Positions 1-12,163 of a stretch of DNA of 64,000 nt are shown piece after piece. Positions within the stretch are counted from its first letter, which is position 1. Each line of letters opens with the position of its first letter. The position numbers were made by a program, and so were the translations under genes. The notes beneath the pieces were generated by a model. The model was not told the origin of the DNA, made no database searches, and saw only the letters and a list, made by a program, of their open reading frames with translations. The DNA lies in the NCBI GenBank assembly GCA_026874595.1, contig CM049314.1, positions 63,520,800-63,584,799 of the forward strand, read 5' to 3'. Source of the stretch: Sipunculus nudus. Its lineage: Eukaryota > Annelida > Sipuncula > Golfingiida > Sipunculidae.

Positions 1-314
1 CCAAACTCGAAACCGGAAGATGGTGAGATAGAATCTCTGCCGAGGCGGTGAAGTTTCAACGGTCGGCCGCCAACCAGAATGAGTTCTTGGCAGCCTTAAT
101 GGGAGAGCTGTGGCCAACGGCCATGTTTAACTCACATTCGAGTGCGCCTTTCGGAGGGTTCCTCGGTGTTATGACCTAGCTATGGGGAGGCTATCACACC
201 CAGGGCCCAGAGGTACAGTAATCGTCGGGCTAGGTTAACACCAGGATATAATATGAGAGGATGCGAGTGCTATTGCCCTGTCACGGAGTCAGAAACCGGA
301 TCGGAATTTTGCAC

Positions 315-316
<2 letters not shown>
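1..316. other. GC-richer segment of unknown nature
   Basis: This stretch is clearly richer in G and C than the sequence that follows and ends at a long TA microsatellite. No ORF, splice structure or RNA fold that I recognise is visible. It could be the edge of a dispersed repeat or of a structural-RNA-derived element, but I could not match it to 5S, 18S, 28S or a tRNA by eye. Confidence 0.25.

Positions 317-367
<51 letters not shown>
317..367. repeat. (TA)n microsatellite
   Basis: Uninterrupted TA dinucleotide run of about 50 bp. Confidence 0.95.
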
Positions 368-368
<1 letters not shown>

Positions 369-470
369 TTAGTTAAGCTAGCATTATAAAAAGGAGGCGG
401 TTACCTCCCATTAAATAAATCATACAAAATATGAACGCCTCGTTAGTATGTTAAGCGGATCTTAGAGAGC

Positions 471-490
471 GGGGGGGGGGGGGGGGGGGA
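471..490. repeat. Poly-G tract
   Basis: Run of about 19 G. It sits just upstream of the diverged repeat at 590-945, much as a C-rich tract precedes the same segment in the large repeat units (24390-24420 and 35600-35625). Confidence 0.9.
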
Positions 491-589
491 GGGTGGAGTC
501 ATCATTGAATGGCAACCTATGACATGAATGCCAAAGGATTAAATGTCATCTGTTGTTTGGATTTGGTGAACCTCAAAATGGGTGAGCGA

Positions 590-945
590 TGGAATCAAAT
601 GTCAGGTCAAATATGCTTAAACATGTTTTTTTCCCCAAATGCTGTTCGGCTGGTGTCGGTCGTAATTATCATTCGACCTATACACAACCAAAATTCACTC
701 AAAATGATATGTGAATTAAAAATTAATTATTCGCATATCGGCGAGGCCAGTGCGGGAACAATGAGCTTTTAATTAGGTAAAGCACAGTAGCATGCACATT
801 GCGTTTTCAAAGAACATTGACAAAGAGGGCCAACTCCCATTTATAAGTGTTTGACTATCGTTTCCTGAGAGGTCGCTTTCCGCCGCTAAACCCTTATGTG
901 TATAACGTACCGTTTTTCCACTGAATTAGATAGAATTATACGTGC
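590..945 (+). repeat. Diverged copy of the terminal part of the 11-kb unit
   Basis: From the block ATCAAATGTCAGGT onward this matches 24500-24870 and 35715-36085 in the same order and orientation. Shared blocks include CAAAATTCAC, TCTCATATCGGC or its variant, GTGCGGGAAC-like, and CCGCT-AAACCC followed by GTGTATAACGTAC. Identity looks far lower than between the two full units, so this is an older relative. The ORF here is not conserved in the other copies. Confidence 0.7.
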
Positions 946-1289
946 TTCATCGTGCAATCATTAGAATATCTTGATGCAGTTGTGGAATATGAAGTTTAAA
1001 ATACATAATGGCAGAAAAAAAATCCTTTATATGCTGATTGTGAAGAAAGTAAAATACACACACAACACAAAAAAGCCTGTTTATACAGGTCTACATGGTG
1101 GATATGCCATGAAAAGCGATCAATATCCACTCAAGGTGTCCCAAATTTACAAACGGGCCATCCAGCACAGGATCATGCGTGTATGTAAGGTGTGCTATCA
1201 TTCTATCTGCATGCATAACTAGGCGGTGAACTGGAGACGAATAAACCGTCAGAATACCACCAAGTGAGCTCCTATGTTACTTGTATACA

Positions 1290-1290
1290 A

Positions 1291-1341
<51 letters not shown>
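1290..1341. repeat. (CT)n microsatellite
   Basis: About 50 bp of CT dinucleotides. Confidence 0.95.
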
Positions 1342-1344
<3 letters not shown>

Positions 1345-1625
1345 CCTGTCCCTGATCCGTGATCTATAAGTTGCTGTTAACGTAAATGTGTCATCGAAAT
1401 AAGGGGATATATATACACACATTTCACCAGCAATCCACGGGATACTTGTTGACCAGTGCTAGGTAATTCAACCCGCCTTATATAAGATTTTGTATCAGTC
1501 CTTATCAGCTATATGTGCGTAGTTTTTCCATGCTTTCTAGCATTGTTTTAATTTAGTTTACGAACATCATATCTGCTGATCTGCAGAATATTCCTCCTCG
1601 TGGTCAAAGTATTCCAGAATAAATG

Positions 1626-1626
<1 letters not shown>

Positions 1627-1671
<45 letters not shown>

Positions 1672-1699
1672 CTCTGAAGAAAAACAACACTGTTAATGC

Positions 1700-1752
<53 letters not shown>

Positions 1753-1778
1753 ACTCTGAAGAAAAACAACACTGTTTA

Positions 1779-1834
<56 letters not shown>
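1627..1834. repeat. Compound TA microsatellite with an embedded repeated 30-mer
   Basis: Three long TA runs (about 1627-1670, 1702-1748, 1782-1834) are separated by two near-identical spacers of about 30 bp beginning ACTCTGAAGAAAAACAACAC. The whole is therefore a higher-order tandem repeat. ORFs across it are low-complexity Tyr/Ile artefacts. Confidence 0.9.
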
Positions 1835-1835
<1 letters not shown>

Positions 1836-1837
<2 letters not shown>

Positions 1838-2929
1838 GTGTAAGTCTGGGTTAACAGGATCAGTTTATTCCATAACAGGAAACATGAAAAAATTAAATAA
1901 TAAAGTTTCAAGTAAAGCACATAAGCAGACTTTCCTTGATCGAACCCTCATCTAGATATCCAAACTTGTCATGACAACCTTAAATGTATTACGTTATATA
2001 AGTTTCAGTCACATATGACAAAAAGATCAATTTGAAATAATGATCTTGATGAGAGATATCTACATACGCAATTTGTCGAATCGCGATATACCCAGTCATG
2101 TTGCTAAATAGGAAAGAGCAACTTTGTACATAAATATAGGAGAGCATTTTTCGTTTCTGTATGCTTGTACATGACAATTTAGCGTCTCCTAAAGACCACT
2201 CAACCTGTTTTTTTAAATGAGGAAAAATGACTTATTGTCAATAGTTAGACCTTAACGTGAAGCATTTGTTTGTTTATTACATAAGTTCACTATTTCCGAT
2301 TTTTTATATCTTTACAGCAGGGGGCCAGAGTGAAGTTATACAAAAATGAAAACAAGGGAACCAAAATAACTTAAAACCGCAGTCATCATTGTTACCTTAG
2401 GTATTTCTTGGAAATTACATCTATCCAGAGATGCATAAAAAAGTACAAAAAGGTTACATGTAATTAATTTAATGATATGCAGATGACGTTAACATGTGCA
2501 ACAACAACAACCATTCGACGTATATTTATGTTAAAATATAAAGGGTAAACCAATACCTAAACTTATCCAATAATTTGGATTGTACTAATGTAAATGGAAT
2601 CATTTTGTTTATTTACTTGTGTTCCTTGCTCATCACTAGACCTCAAAAGATAACAATGTACAGGATGCACGAAGTACATTTGGGGATCCCCTGCCAAAGA
2701 GAACATCGATTTAGGAATGAATAAACACCTCAATTTGTTGAGCGATGTGAATTAAATATCGAACATTACCCGAAATGTTTTATGTTAAATAAATAAAGGT
2801 CAAATTTTTTATTAGATACATGTTTGGCACTTCTTTATCTATGAATATGATATGTACGTAAAATATACACATACATGAAAAAAATGAACATACGACCAAT
2901 ATTGAAATTAATATTTCTTCGTTGCTAAG
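1836..2929. other. Non-coding AT-rich interval
   Basis: No exon with splice signals, known repeat family or RNA gene could be supported. Possibly upstream or intronic sequence of the ankyrin gene that follows. Confidence 0.4.
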
Positions 2930-2994
2930 GGCGACACAAATGAGACTTCCGTTCTTTTGCAAAAGGAGCAAAACCTAACTATGAGGCAAGATCG
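2930..2994 (+). CDS. Possible upstream half-ankyrin exon
   Basis: A 65-bp segment lies between a plausible acceptor (TTGCTAAG) and the donor GTGAGT. It reads GDTNETSVLLQKEQNLTMRQ and a few more residues, which resembles the second half of an ankyrin repeat (G-D-x(5)-VLL-x-K/E). Its end phase (2) does not fit the phase-0 start of the next clear exon at 3543. Either an exon is missing, the exon is decayed, or the call is wrong. Confidence 0.3.
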
Positions 2995-3542
2995 GTGAGT
3001 TTCGTATATACAGCTGAACTGATATTATATTGATGTTTAACTGGTTGAAAGAGCCATAAACAAGCCTAGTTTTATCTTATTACATAATTTATTGTGTAAA
3101 TATTTATAACTGAACATCGTATTTATTAAATATCTTCTTTCTTTTCTTTAGTATGACAATAAAAAAAACATAAAAAATACAATTTTTTATAAATGCAGTT
3201 ATATTGCCTTAATATGGTAAGATCTTTGGTAACCATCAATAAAAGCAGCCTGCATATCTTTGTTCTCAGCTGAAAAGTTTGAAACAAAATTTAAATATAA
3301 TTATATGGGAAAATAGAGGTCTTATAACAATTATAAATTAGCTCTCGTTGCTGATATTATCCACATTCTCTGAATATATTAAGTATTCCTGTCTAAAAAA
3401 TAGTTAATTGGAAAACATATGTCTCATTAACACAATTTATATGCTTGTTCGCTACGTCCAACCATTTAATCTTGAGCATAAGCCTATACATTGTTGATAT
3501 AAATGTCCAAATTGTCACTTATATGAAGTTCTGTACTTTCAG

Positions 3543-6500
3543 GATGACTATATGACGCCTCTACACTTTGCAATAAAACCGAGGAACATTGGTATGATCT
3601 ATTGGGACGTGGGGCATGAGTAAACTTTCTTGGAACACGTGTACGGAAATCATATGAATGTGAACTGGGGAGACAGATATTATTTCGGAGGAACGTTTCG
3701 TATTAGCTTTTCGTATTATGGGTTTCCCTTAAATCCACACTTTATGCTTTATTTTGCTTTTATATAGAGTGGATGGGCTCCCTTTCTCTACGCCATAATC
3801 CTTCTAGACATATATACGTTTGAGGTTCTCTTGAAAAAATGACGCAAACCCTTCATTTGAATCCAATGTCGTAAGTTAAATTCTTATTCCAAACTTTGCA
3901 AAATGAATAGGGACGTCTTCAAATCTTCTGAAAAGTGTCATGTAGTATGCTTTCATTCATGTGAATAATGCTATTGCTCCAGCGATACAATTTGTACCTG
4001 TTTATGCACAGTCGTCATAAGGATTGAATAACAAATCAAGTTTCCAATTCAAACAGAGGATAACAGAAAAATAATAACACCAAATTTATTTATAATAATA
4101 AAATTACCTAACAGCATATTTGATCAATGATCAAACGAGTTTTGCACTCGTATACCAGTAATTGCATCCTAAAGAATATTCTGTCATTCATTTGATGAAG
4201 ATTTCTTGAAATTATAATTCTATTCGTTTTTTATATATCCCAGATACATTTAGTTTGTCAATAGAATACTGTTAAATGTATTGTAAATGTGACGTTATAA
4301 TAATGCCATTGTACATATAGTTCTGATTTAACCTGACTGAGATATCATATCAACAGAGTCTCAAGCCAGATATTCTCGAAGAGGGGACTTGAGCGTTCTG
4401 AATACCATGAATTTCGTTGTGAACCAGGTTTGTTTTTGCCAATTTTAAACAAGTGGCCAAAGAGATGGAAAATTTAGTAAACACTGTTTATTCCGCCACA
4501 GAGATAAAACATTCAGTTAAAACTGTAACACTATTTGCCACCGTTTATCGGAAGCTGATTTTAAACAAGTAAGTTCGACATAACAGTTGATACAAGAATA
4601 AAAACAAATACACATTTATTATTATTATTAGTACTATTATATATTCGTGTGTATGTTTGTGATTGTACAAATTTGGATATATCTTTTGATAAAACCGCCA
4701 GATGTGTACATTTTTCTCTTAAATTGACATGGTTCCATCTGATGTATCTTCATTTATAATTATCTTTATATTCATATTTCGTGGTTTGTTTTCAGAAGAA
4801 TATTTCACCATTGTCGTTTTCTATAGTCACATCCTCAGCTGACATATGTGAAATCCTCTTGAAAAGAGGAGCTGATCCTTATCAGGATTTGGGAGACGTA
4901 AAACTTTTTTTTATAATGGACAATAAGAATTAAAGACCTCCAGAAAGGAGGCAGGCCAATATTCATAATCATACGTATAAACACATATACAATCAAATAT
5001 TGACCAGTTGTAGGTGTTTTTCATATATGCACTGTGATTAAATTATTTATACAAATGTGTCTTCATGAGTGTTTTTTTTTATCTGAACAATGTACATGTT
5101 TATGTATTGTTAATATAGTTATTATTATCACTTAATTATATATATAGAATATAAGAATGTTTATTTACATAGGGCTTCACCCCTATGATAGCGGCTATAA
5201 AGGTTGGAGATGTCGCCGATTTAGACGTTCTTATGAGAAACAACGCTTATATCCATCAAAAAGTCGTATGCGATCTTATATCAAATAAATATGCAGATGA
5301 AAGGGGTGGGTTGTTTGAGCAATATAATCGTACTAAATCTTTATAAATTTCAGCGATATATAATATATATATATAATAAATAATTACTTGAACATCATAA
5401 TTCAATAGTTTATCCCTGTAAATGAAATAGCCCTTAAAAAATTGACAAAGTGAAAACGTGTATTCATTCAAGTATATATCACTTATCACTTTACTCTGAT
5501 TGTGATTGCATTATTATTCTACAAATACTTCCTAAAATGAAGTGTACTACTGGGTGGATTGCCGTTGCTGAATGTGCCAGTTCTTGGTGCTTTAATCAAG
5601 GAAGGAGTCAATATCATTACCAAAAATAACGAAGTGAAACAAAAATATTATTTATGTTTCACGGTAATCGAGCCATTACTTTTGTAGGATGTTCTTAACC
5701 CGTCTTAATGTTTTTATTTCAAATGCCGATTTTTATATCATTTTCGATTTTATTTTGCATAACCTTACTATAGGCATAAAATACACCCACCCACCCACAC
5801 ACACACACATACACACACACACACACATATATATAAATACCCATATACATAAAAAAAGTTATTGTCTTAATAATATTTTATATGTATTATACTTATACAG
5901 ACTAGAGCTTGCCATTCGACTGAAGAAAACAGATAATTCAAAGAAAGAAAAAAAATCACATTTCTCTTGGACAAAGGAGCAAATAATAATGATTCTCATG
6001 TAGGTACCATTTTTTACTAAACATTGTGGAAATATATTCAGTGTATCAGAATGATGCAACTATGTTATATTGTGTTTAAAAGCAATTGCACACCTGTAAT
6101 CGCAAGCTTTCATTTTAATAACAATCCGACTAAATAATGATGTTTGTTACAGTGTCGAATAAACACAAAACAACTGAGCATTAACCCTTATACTTTTTCT
6201 ACAATAACATCATTCTGTTTTTATCATTTAGAATTATACGCCCTTAGCATATGCTCCGAAGAAACTCAACGAAGGTAGACTGAGTGAATCCATCCTGAAA
6301 TTTTTGTTACAAAGAGGGGCTAAAGTAGAAAGGAAAATCGGAGTAACATTTATAGGACATATCTTACATAATCAGTTATAATATTCACAACACAAAGAGT
6401 TATGATTTTGTCTCAATTTAACAAATTATCTTTAAAGTGTATCCGCCGCTGTTTGCCACATTTGTATTTTTAAGACGCTGGTTGTTGAAAATAAAGTATT

Positions 6501-7335
6501 TAGCATTAATAGATAAGATATTTATAAATGTAAGACCCATGTGACTTTAGCCAGTTACGTAAATCAAATTACGTATGATTGACATATGATTTTCGAAATC
6601 AGCTATAAATAACAGCTCGAAGTATGACCACTTCTTTGTGCTCTTTGTGTTCCAATATTTTTTTACCAAACACGGTTACTTTGGACAGGCAGCCACGCCA
6701 CTTCGATATGCTGTGGATGGTGGTGATATTAACATGGTCCGGTTACTTGTCAGCTTCGATGCAAACCCTTATAGAGTCTTCAAGAAGGTGTGTTATACAC
6801 GCGTATGCGTATGTCACCTAAATGTTAATTGTGCATTACTGCCCTTCAGAATCCGTTGTGTAACACATGCTGTTGAAACGGTGTTTGTTGCGCGACATCG
6901 GTTTATGTTGTTACTACTTTAAATACTTATGTCGACAAAAAAGTATACGTATTTATGTCATTAATAATAAATATGGAGCCTTTGTGGTCAATAATTAGGT
7001 AGGACAGGAAAATAAAAACTTTGTATTACCTCTTACTGGCCTTATTTCCCTCCCACCCCCACCCCCCCCCCCCCCGAGTCTTAGTTCCCATGTTTCACCT
7101 GATGTCTATTTGCTTACCAACTGATATGACGTTGCTTTTCTTTTTTCTAATTTTAAGATGGCATGTTACCAATGAGTTAAGCTATGAAGAAAAAATTGAC
7201 AAAAACTTTAGAAAGGGCATTAACAATCTTTTGGAACTAAGATGCCTCTTGGTCTTGTTAATGGCATACATTCAACAGCAAACACTTCATGTTCCCTTGA
7301 GTAGATGTGCCCTAAAGAACGCAGTCAAATCATAA
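3543..7335 (+). CDS. Ankyrin-repeat protein gene (multi-exon, partial 5' end)
   Basis: Ankyrin repeats are helix-loop-helix scaffolds for protein-protein contacts; the partner is unknown. Inferred exons are 3543-3591, 4357-4427, 4796-4897, 5173-5305, 5581-5633, 5901-5999, 6232-6342, 6689-6787 and 7158-7335. Exons 1-5 join in frame through compatible phases (1, 0, 0, 1, 0). Ankyrin signatures seen are TPLHFAIKPRNI, ISPLSFSI then ICEILLKRGADPY, GFTPMIAAIKVGD, VLGALIKEGVNI, NYTPLAYAPKK then ILKFLLQRGAKV, and ATPLRYAVDGGDINMVRLLV then DANPY. Three exons are 99-111 bp, about one repeat each. Exon 5901 needs a frame switch (see finding). The last exon, ending at TAA 7333-7335, fits best if the donor is two bases past the strong one at 6788. 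Its C-terminus (ending ALKNAVKS) shows no clear domain. The start codon was not found. It may be functional or a recent pseudogene. Confidence 0.7.
5788..5830. repeat. (CA)n / (CCCA)n microsatellite
   Basis: Short CCCA units followed by CA dinucleotides, inside an intron of the ankyrin gene. Confidence 0.85.
5901..5999 (+). pseudogene. Ankyrin exon with internal frame change
   Basis: The exon lies between acceptor ACTTATACAG and donor GTAGGT and is 99 bp, exactly one repeat. The first half reads LELAIRLKK in one frame; the second half reads FLLDKGANNNDSH in another. The switch falls at or near the A-rich tract about 5941-5955, where a slippage indel is likely. In phase 0, dictated by the flanking exons, TAA appears early (5934-5936). 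It may be real disruption or an assembly indel. Confidence 0.5.
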
Positions 7336-7395
7336 TACGACACAATAAGCGTAGCCTGTAATATAATCGGTATATTTTCATTTATCCTGAACAAA

Positions 7396-7401
7396 AATAA
7401 A
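7396..7401 (+). terminator. Candidate polyadenylation signal
   Basis: AATAAA about 60 bp after the ankyrin stop codon, on the same strand. Confidence 0.5.
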
Positions 7402-8099
7402 AACGGCTAAAGTGTTCATCACATACATTTCGCCGTCACATTATTATGGCTTTCCTTAATATGAAGATAAGCTGATTGTAACAGGGAGAGCCATGCAGTT
7501 ACTGAAGTACTGAAATGCAATTCAGCAAAGATGTACATTTACTGAAAAATCTGCCGTTCTAGTATGTATATATGAGTTTAAATTTATAAGGTAATACTTT
7601 TGTTTAGGCCAGTTGGTTTGTTTGTTTGTTTGCACCCGAAAGTTTGGGAATAGAACATCCACACCAGCTGGTCTGAACAAATGTATCACATAATAAACTT
7701 TTATAGTAAGTTTACTGATACGGAGATTGTTCCCTCTGTACAATACCTTTTCCGTATAGGGTGCTTTTTGTCCATAACATCAGAGCGTATATAGTATATA
7801 AAGACAGAAGCGCAAATGTGTAGGATATACGTGCATTTAAGAGTATACTTGTGAGTTTAAAAGTATACATTTTGAATGTGCCTTGATCTACCAAACATAA
7901 AACCTACATTGAACAAAAATGTGATTTGATTTAAATGAAAGTATTTCATTCATATTTCATGTAAAAGATGCAATAAAGTTTACTTGGGTTTATATCTTTG
8001 CTCATATCTTTTTCTTGGAGGGACGTGGTTAACCTTCAGTAAGCACTGTAAAAATACGATTTCCAAGAGCTTTCTTTACAAGTTTAACTAAATTTATTA
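7402..8099. other. Intergenic sequence
   Basis: No supported gene. It contains a short (GTTT)n run near 7617-7632; the minus-strand ORFs here show no family motif or signal. Confidence 0.4.
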
Positions 8100-9050
8100 T
8101 TTTGTTGCCCTATATATGTTCGCCAAAAGACAAAACAAGTGACCCGTGGGCCATGACGCTCAGCTGACAAGCATGAGACCATTGCCTAATGTTATATTTC
8201 TTTTCTCTATTCAGAAGAAAATGATTGCAAATGTTGTTTTTGTGAGAGTCAGGAAAATTTTTTACGCATAAACCATATTACTTGATGGTTTAGTGCAAAA
8301 TAGTGATACTAAGCATGACTGAACATTTGCTACTGGGTCAAACAGTGAAACTAATGTTTCCAGATCACAGCTTGCAGAAAATAGATTAGCATGATCTTAT
8401 TCAAGGTTTGCAAGGATTTTTTAACTGAGCTAAAAAGTACATTCTAGTTCCAGTGGTTACGATTTATGCCCTGTTTTGGCATCAAATTTTCAATTATGTT
8501 TGGGGTATTATAAGCAATATAGCTCAGAGGCAAGGAGTTACAGGGATCTAATTTCAGGTTTCCGAAGAGACGTTTAAAGGACATCGCAGGTGGTCAAGTT
8601 AGAAGATTCTAAGTCCAGTAGTTACAAGTAGTGCCCTGTTAACGGATGACTGCATCTTTACAGGTCTAAAAAATACAGAAAAAATCCTTAAAAAATAAAA
8701 TAAAATCCAGGTGGTAGCACAAGTCTGCAGGAAGTGATGGAACACTCCATGAAGATTATGCATGAATAGAATAATGGTCATCAATGCATTATTTGTTAAG
8801 ATACTTCATCTTTTGTATCATGTTTTTAATTAATCTTGGGGGGGGGGTATTTCTAGGCCCCATTGTTCAAAGAATATGGGTAACGGAGATCTAATTTTAG
8901 GTTCTAACGAAATTTTTCATAGGCTTCTAAGACTGTACGAGAATCATGATCCCAGCCTTTACGGTTACGATTTGTGCCCCGCGAACGGACGGACTACGGA
9001 AAATGAGCCATTGCTATGGCTCAGTATAACTGAAAGTCAGATGAGCTAAA
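8100..9050 (+). repeat. Dispersed multimeric repeat (family A)
   Basis: Starts with the block CAAGTGACCCGTGGGCCATG and contains the family landmarks: a line like ATAGCTC-GGATATGGGTAAC, GAGA-CTAATTTCAGGTTTCC, GTTACGATTTGTGCCCTG and TAACGGATGACTGCATCTTT. It ends near GCTATGGCTCAGTATAACTG with TGAAAGTCAGATGAGCT. The same landmarks recur at 21050-22505, 32300-33770 and 50330-51610, and inverted at 41030-41780 and 49255-49865. Confidence 0.8.
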
Positions 9051-9199
9051 AACGGAATATATACATAGAACTGTTAATACAGCTTAGTCCATTAGATATG
9101 TTCCAGAATATGTATGTCATCTCATATATCAAAGGTATTCAATATTTCCTATATTTATTTATAAGATAAGATATAGTTTATTGCTATATATATATGCAA

Positions 9200-10520
9200 T
9201 AAAATCATCACATACAATAGTATTTGGCTTGACTGGCTTGCTTAAACAGACACATTAAACAAGAAATAATAAAATGAAATTGTGTTTAGAAAAAAAAAAG
9301 TATGACTAGGAATAATTGACTAGATTATTGTGCTGCAAGTGATATATTTAATTCCAGAACGGCTGACGCGTAAGTGCTAGTTTGAGTTCTTTTGGAATTG
9401 CCTGATATCGACCTATAGCGAACCCCCGATTTCATTTTTTAAACAAATAGTATTCTAGTTCTTTTATTAGTTCTATAATGTCGTTTGCTTTCTTCAACAA
9501 TCGCTTTTGAAAGATCGAGTCAACTGTGGGTAAAGGACCCCAGTGATCCTCTAAGCTGTTCTAACTACCCTCGAAAGACGGTTCCTTTCCTCGACCGTGA
9601 TACTGCCTCCCCATACAGTGACTGACAACGTCAGGACTCCCTGAATTACCACCCGATAAAACTTTAATAAAATCGGTTGACTTAGCCCGAAATCATTTAG
9701 GTTCCTTAGAAAGAATAAATGTTGTTGTGCATTCTTTACGCAGTAATTAACATTTTCGGCCTTATTCAAATCAGAAGAAATGAAAATTCCTAAAAATTTA
9801 AATCAGTCAACGATTTCAATCTCGGAGCCTTCAATTACTTACGGTAATATTTCAGTTTTTTTTCCGGCCAAAATCAAATATCATCTCCTTGGTTTTCTTT
9901 ACATTTAACCCGAGATTATTTTCAGAGCACCACGAAGTTAGAGTTTTAATTTCATTGCGGTAACCACTTTCGTTATTTCCCCGGATCAGCCCAGAAGCTG
10001 TTGTCATCTGCAAATTTTACAATGAGGCAAACATCAGAAGTAGAGACACAGTCATAGGTGAATAGAGAGTACAATTTTGGTGAAAGCACACAACCTTGGG
10101 GTGCTCCAGTGTTTAAGACCAATTCTTGGGAAATAATGTTACCAATCTTAACCACTTAAGGCCGATTTGTTAAAAGGTCTAAGATCCAGTTCCACATGTT
10201 AATTTTAAGACCCAGTTTTGATAGTTTTCCGATTAATTTATGGGGAAGGATAGTGTTAAAGGCTAAGCTGCAGTCAATGAATAAAACCCTTACATAGGTA
10301 GATTCTAGTAAGTCGAGATGTTTTAAAATACGGTAAAGTGTGAATGATACAGCGTCATCTGTTGAGTGATTACTACGAAAGGCGAACTGAAAAGGATTAA
10401 ACGTTTCTTAAATACAGCATTTGAGATAATTTAACACCAGTCGCTCAAAACTCTTGGCAATTACAGAAGTTAATGCAACAGGACGATATTCATTCAAACA
10501 TGATGCATGAGATAATTCGG
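9200..10520 (-). pseudogene. Decayed non-LTR retrotransposon reverse transcriptase (LINE)
   Basis: Read on the minus strand, fragments in more than one frame give successive reverse-transcriptase blocks. These are ALTSVIAKSFERLV, FQFAFRSNHSTDDAV, LVLNTGAPQGCVLSP (the PQGxxLSP block), then IVKFADDNS (the FADD catalytic block). Next come GLNVKKTKEMIFDF and the C-terminal FLRNLNDFGLSQPILLKFYR and TVWGGSITVEERNRL. These motifs are typical of Jockey/CR1/Rex-like LINEs. Stops (for example within ...KCCI-stop and NRP-stop) and frame changes show it is dead. No endonuclease domain is visible, so it is 5' truncated. The 3' end may include the A/T-rich tail near 9150-9300. Confidence 0.85.
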
Positions 10521-11915
10521 GACAGCTTTTCATATACCTGCTTAAATACATATTACTGTATAGACCAATCCTTTCATGGGTAAGTTTCTTAATCCGGGTG
10601 TGCGAACATTCGAAGAATGGATCTTTAATACTTTTTTATTTAAATGATGTTTGACAACTACCTGGGTCATGGTTAGGGTTAAATAACTTTTAATGTTATA
10701 TTAAATTAATATTAATTTTACGATTTTGTTCATATATAATCAACAACCATGTTCCTTTTGAACAGACAGTCCCTCAAATTCAGAATAAAATGGTGACAGA
10801 TACAATGGCGATATCAGAAAAATGTTTCATGACACACGCATGAATACACGGTTATATTTGTTCATGTTACCACTTTAAAGCACCATACTTATTTGTTTTG
10901 ATCGCTATACGATGCTTCATTAGTCATACTTAATACTGAATAGAAAAAAGTTCGTACAAAATAGTTTACATCAGGCTTAAACACTTCAGAAATATTTAAA
11001 ACAGTTAATAAAACATCTTATTATTAGCCTTTTAATTTAGGATAAGAAGAACCTGTAATAACTGTAGAAGAAGAAGAAATTATAGCCCCTTTCCTTTACA
11101 AAGACATATATTAAACAGGAGACGCTACAGATAAAACACAACTCTTCAGTGTTAGATAGGACACTGGTTAGAACAATCAATAATGTTATATCCTATGTAG
11201 CTCATTGGCAAAATACGTAAAATATGGCAAACGTGTCCTAGAATTGATGAATAGTGATAAATGGGGCAAGTTTCAAGCAGGAGCGGTTTGATGCTTAGGA
11301 GAATAAACACAGCCTGATATATTTTTTGTCACCTGTAACTCGTTACATTTTAGAGAAACAACTCAGTGATTTTGTAAACGTAAAAAATTCGTCATTCAAA
11401 AGCAGTTTTGATTGATATTGTAAGATTGTCAGATTAGAGTGGATTTATTTGATGCTTTTTCCATTCCGATCATTAAATGGGTTACAAATGTTTGCATGTA
11501 AAGGTATTCACTTTTTGATATTCCTCCCAGGAAAACGAGTGGTTGGGGGGGGGGGCATCGAACGGAATGTTGGGATAATACGACATTAATGAAACGTAAC
11601 AGATGAATAAAAATCAGACGTTTGAGGCTTTCTTGAATTAAGAAAGGTCTTATGTAACAGAATATTGGTTAAAGTACAGCAGTGAAGTTTGTATTATTTC
11701 CACACCTAATATTTATGAATCGTCCGACCGGTATTACATGGTCTGAGTATATATTTTTGAAATATGCTCCTTAATCAGATTCTATTATTGTATATGATGT
11801 TACGATACTGTAAAATTTAAGAGTAAGAAACCTTTATAATATATAAATCCTACGATACCTTTTAAGCGAAGCATCGGATAATTCCTTCCTTAACAATTAC
11901 ATTTACTTCTGTCAG
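10521..11915. other. Intergenic sequence
   Basis: No supported exon, RNA gene or repeat other than a short G-run near 11546-11554. Confidence 0.4.
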
Positions 11916-12016
11916 GTGTCTTCCTCAAATAACTTTGCCATGAGTTGTGATGATATAAATATGGCAGGGTTGCTAATGTGCTTTGGTGCGAACCCGTATA
12001 GACTCTATAAAGGGGG
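11916..12016 (+). pseudogene. Solitary ankyrin exon
   Basis: Between acceptor TTCTGTCAG and a G-run with GTGC as the only donor, the frame reads [20 protein letters not shown] then ANPYRLYK. It closely parallels the exon at 6689-6787 (DINMVRLLV...ANPYRVFKK), so it is a paralogous ankyrin exon. The TPL start of the repeat is lost, the 3' edge is a slippage-prone G-run, and a TA microsatellite follows at once. No partner exon on the same strand was found nearby. Confidence 0.6.
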
Positions 12017-12023
12017 GTGCTAT

Positions 12024-12026
12024 TCA

Positions 12027-12061
<35 letters not shown>

Positions 12062-12115
12062 GTTTGTATGCTTATTTGTTTCACGAATTATTTGCCCCAC
12101 GAACTCATATATATA

Positions 12116-12162
<47 letters not shown>
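12024..12162. repeat. TA microsatellites flanking a short unique spacer
   Basis: Two TA runs (about 12024-12062 and 12117-12161) around a spacer of about 55 bp. Confidence 0.9.

Positions 12163-12163
<1 letters not shown>

Noticed and set aside
1623-1920. Long Tyr/Ile ORFs on both strands
   Set aside because: They are translations of TA microsatellites.
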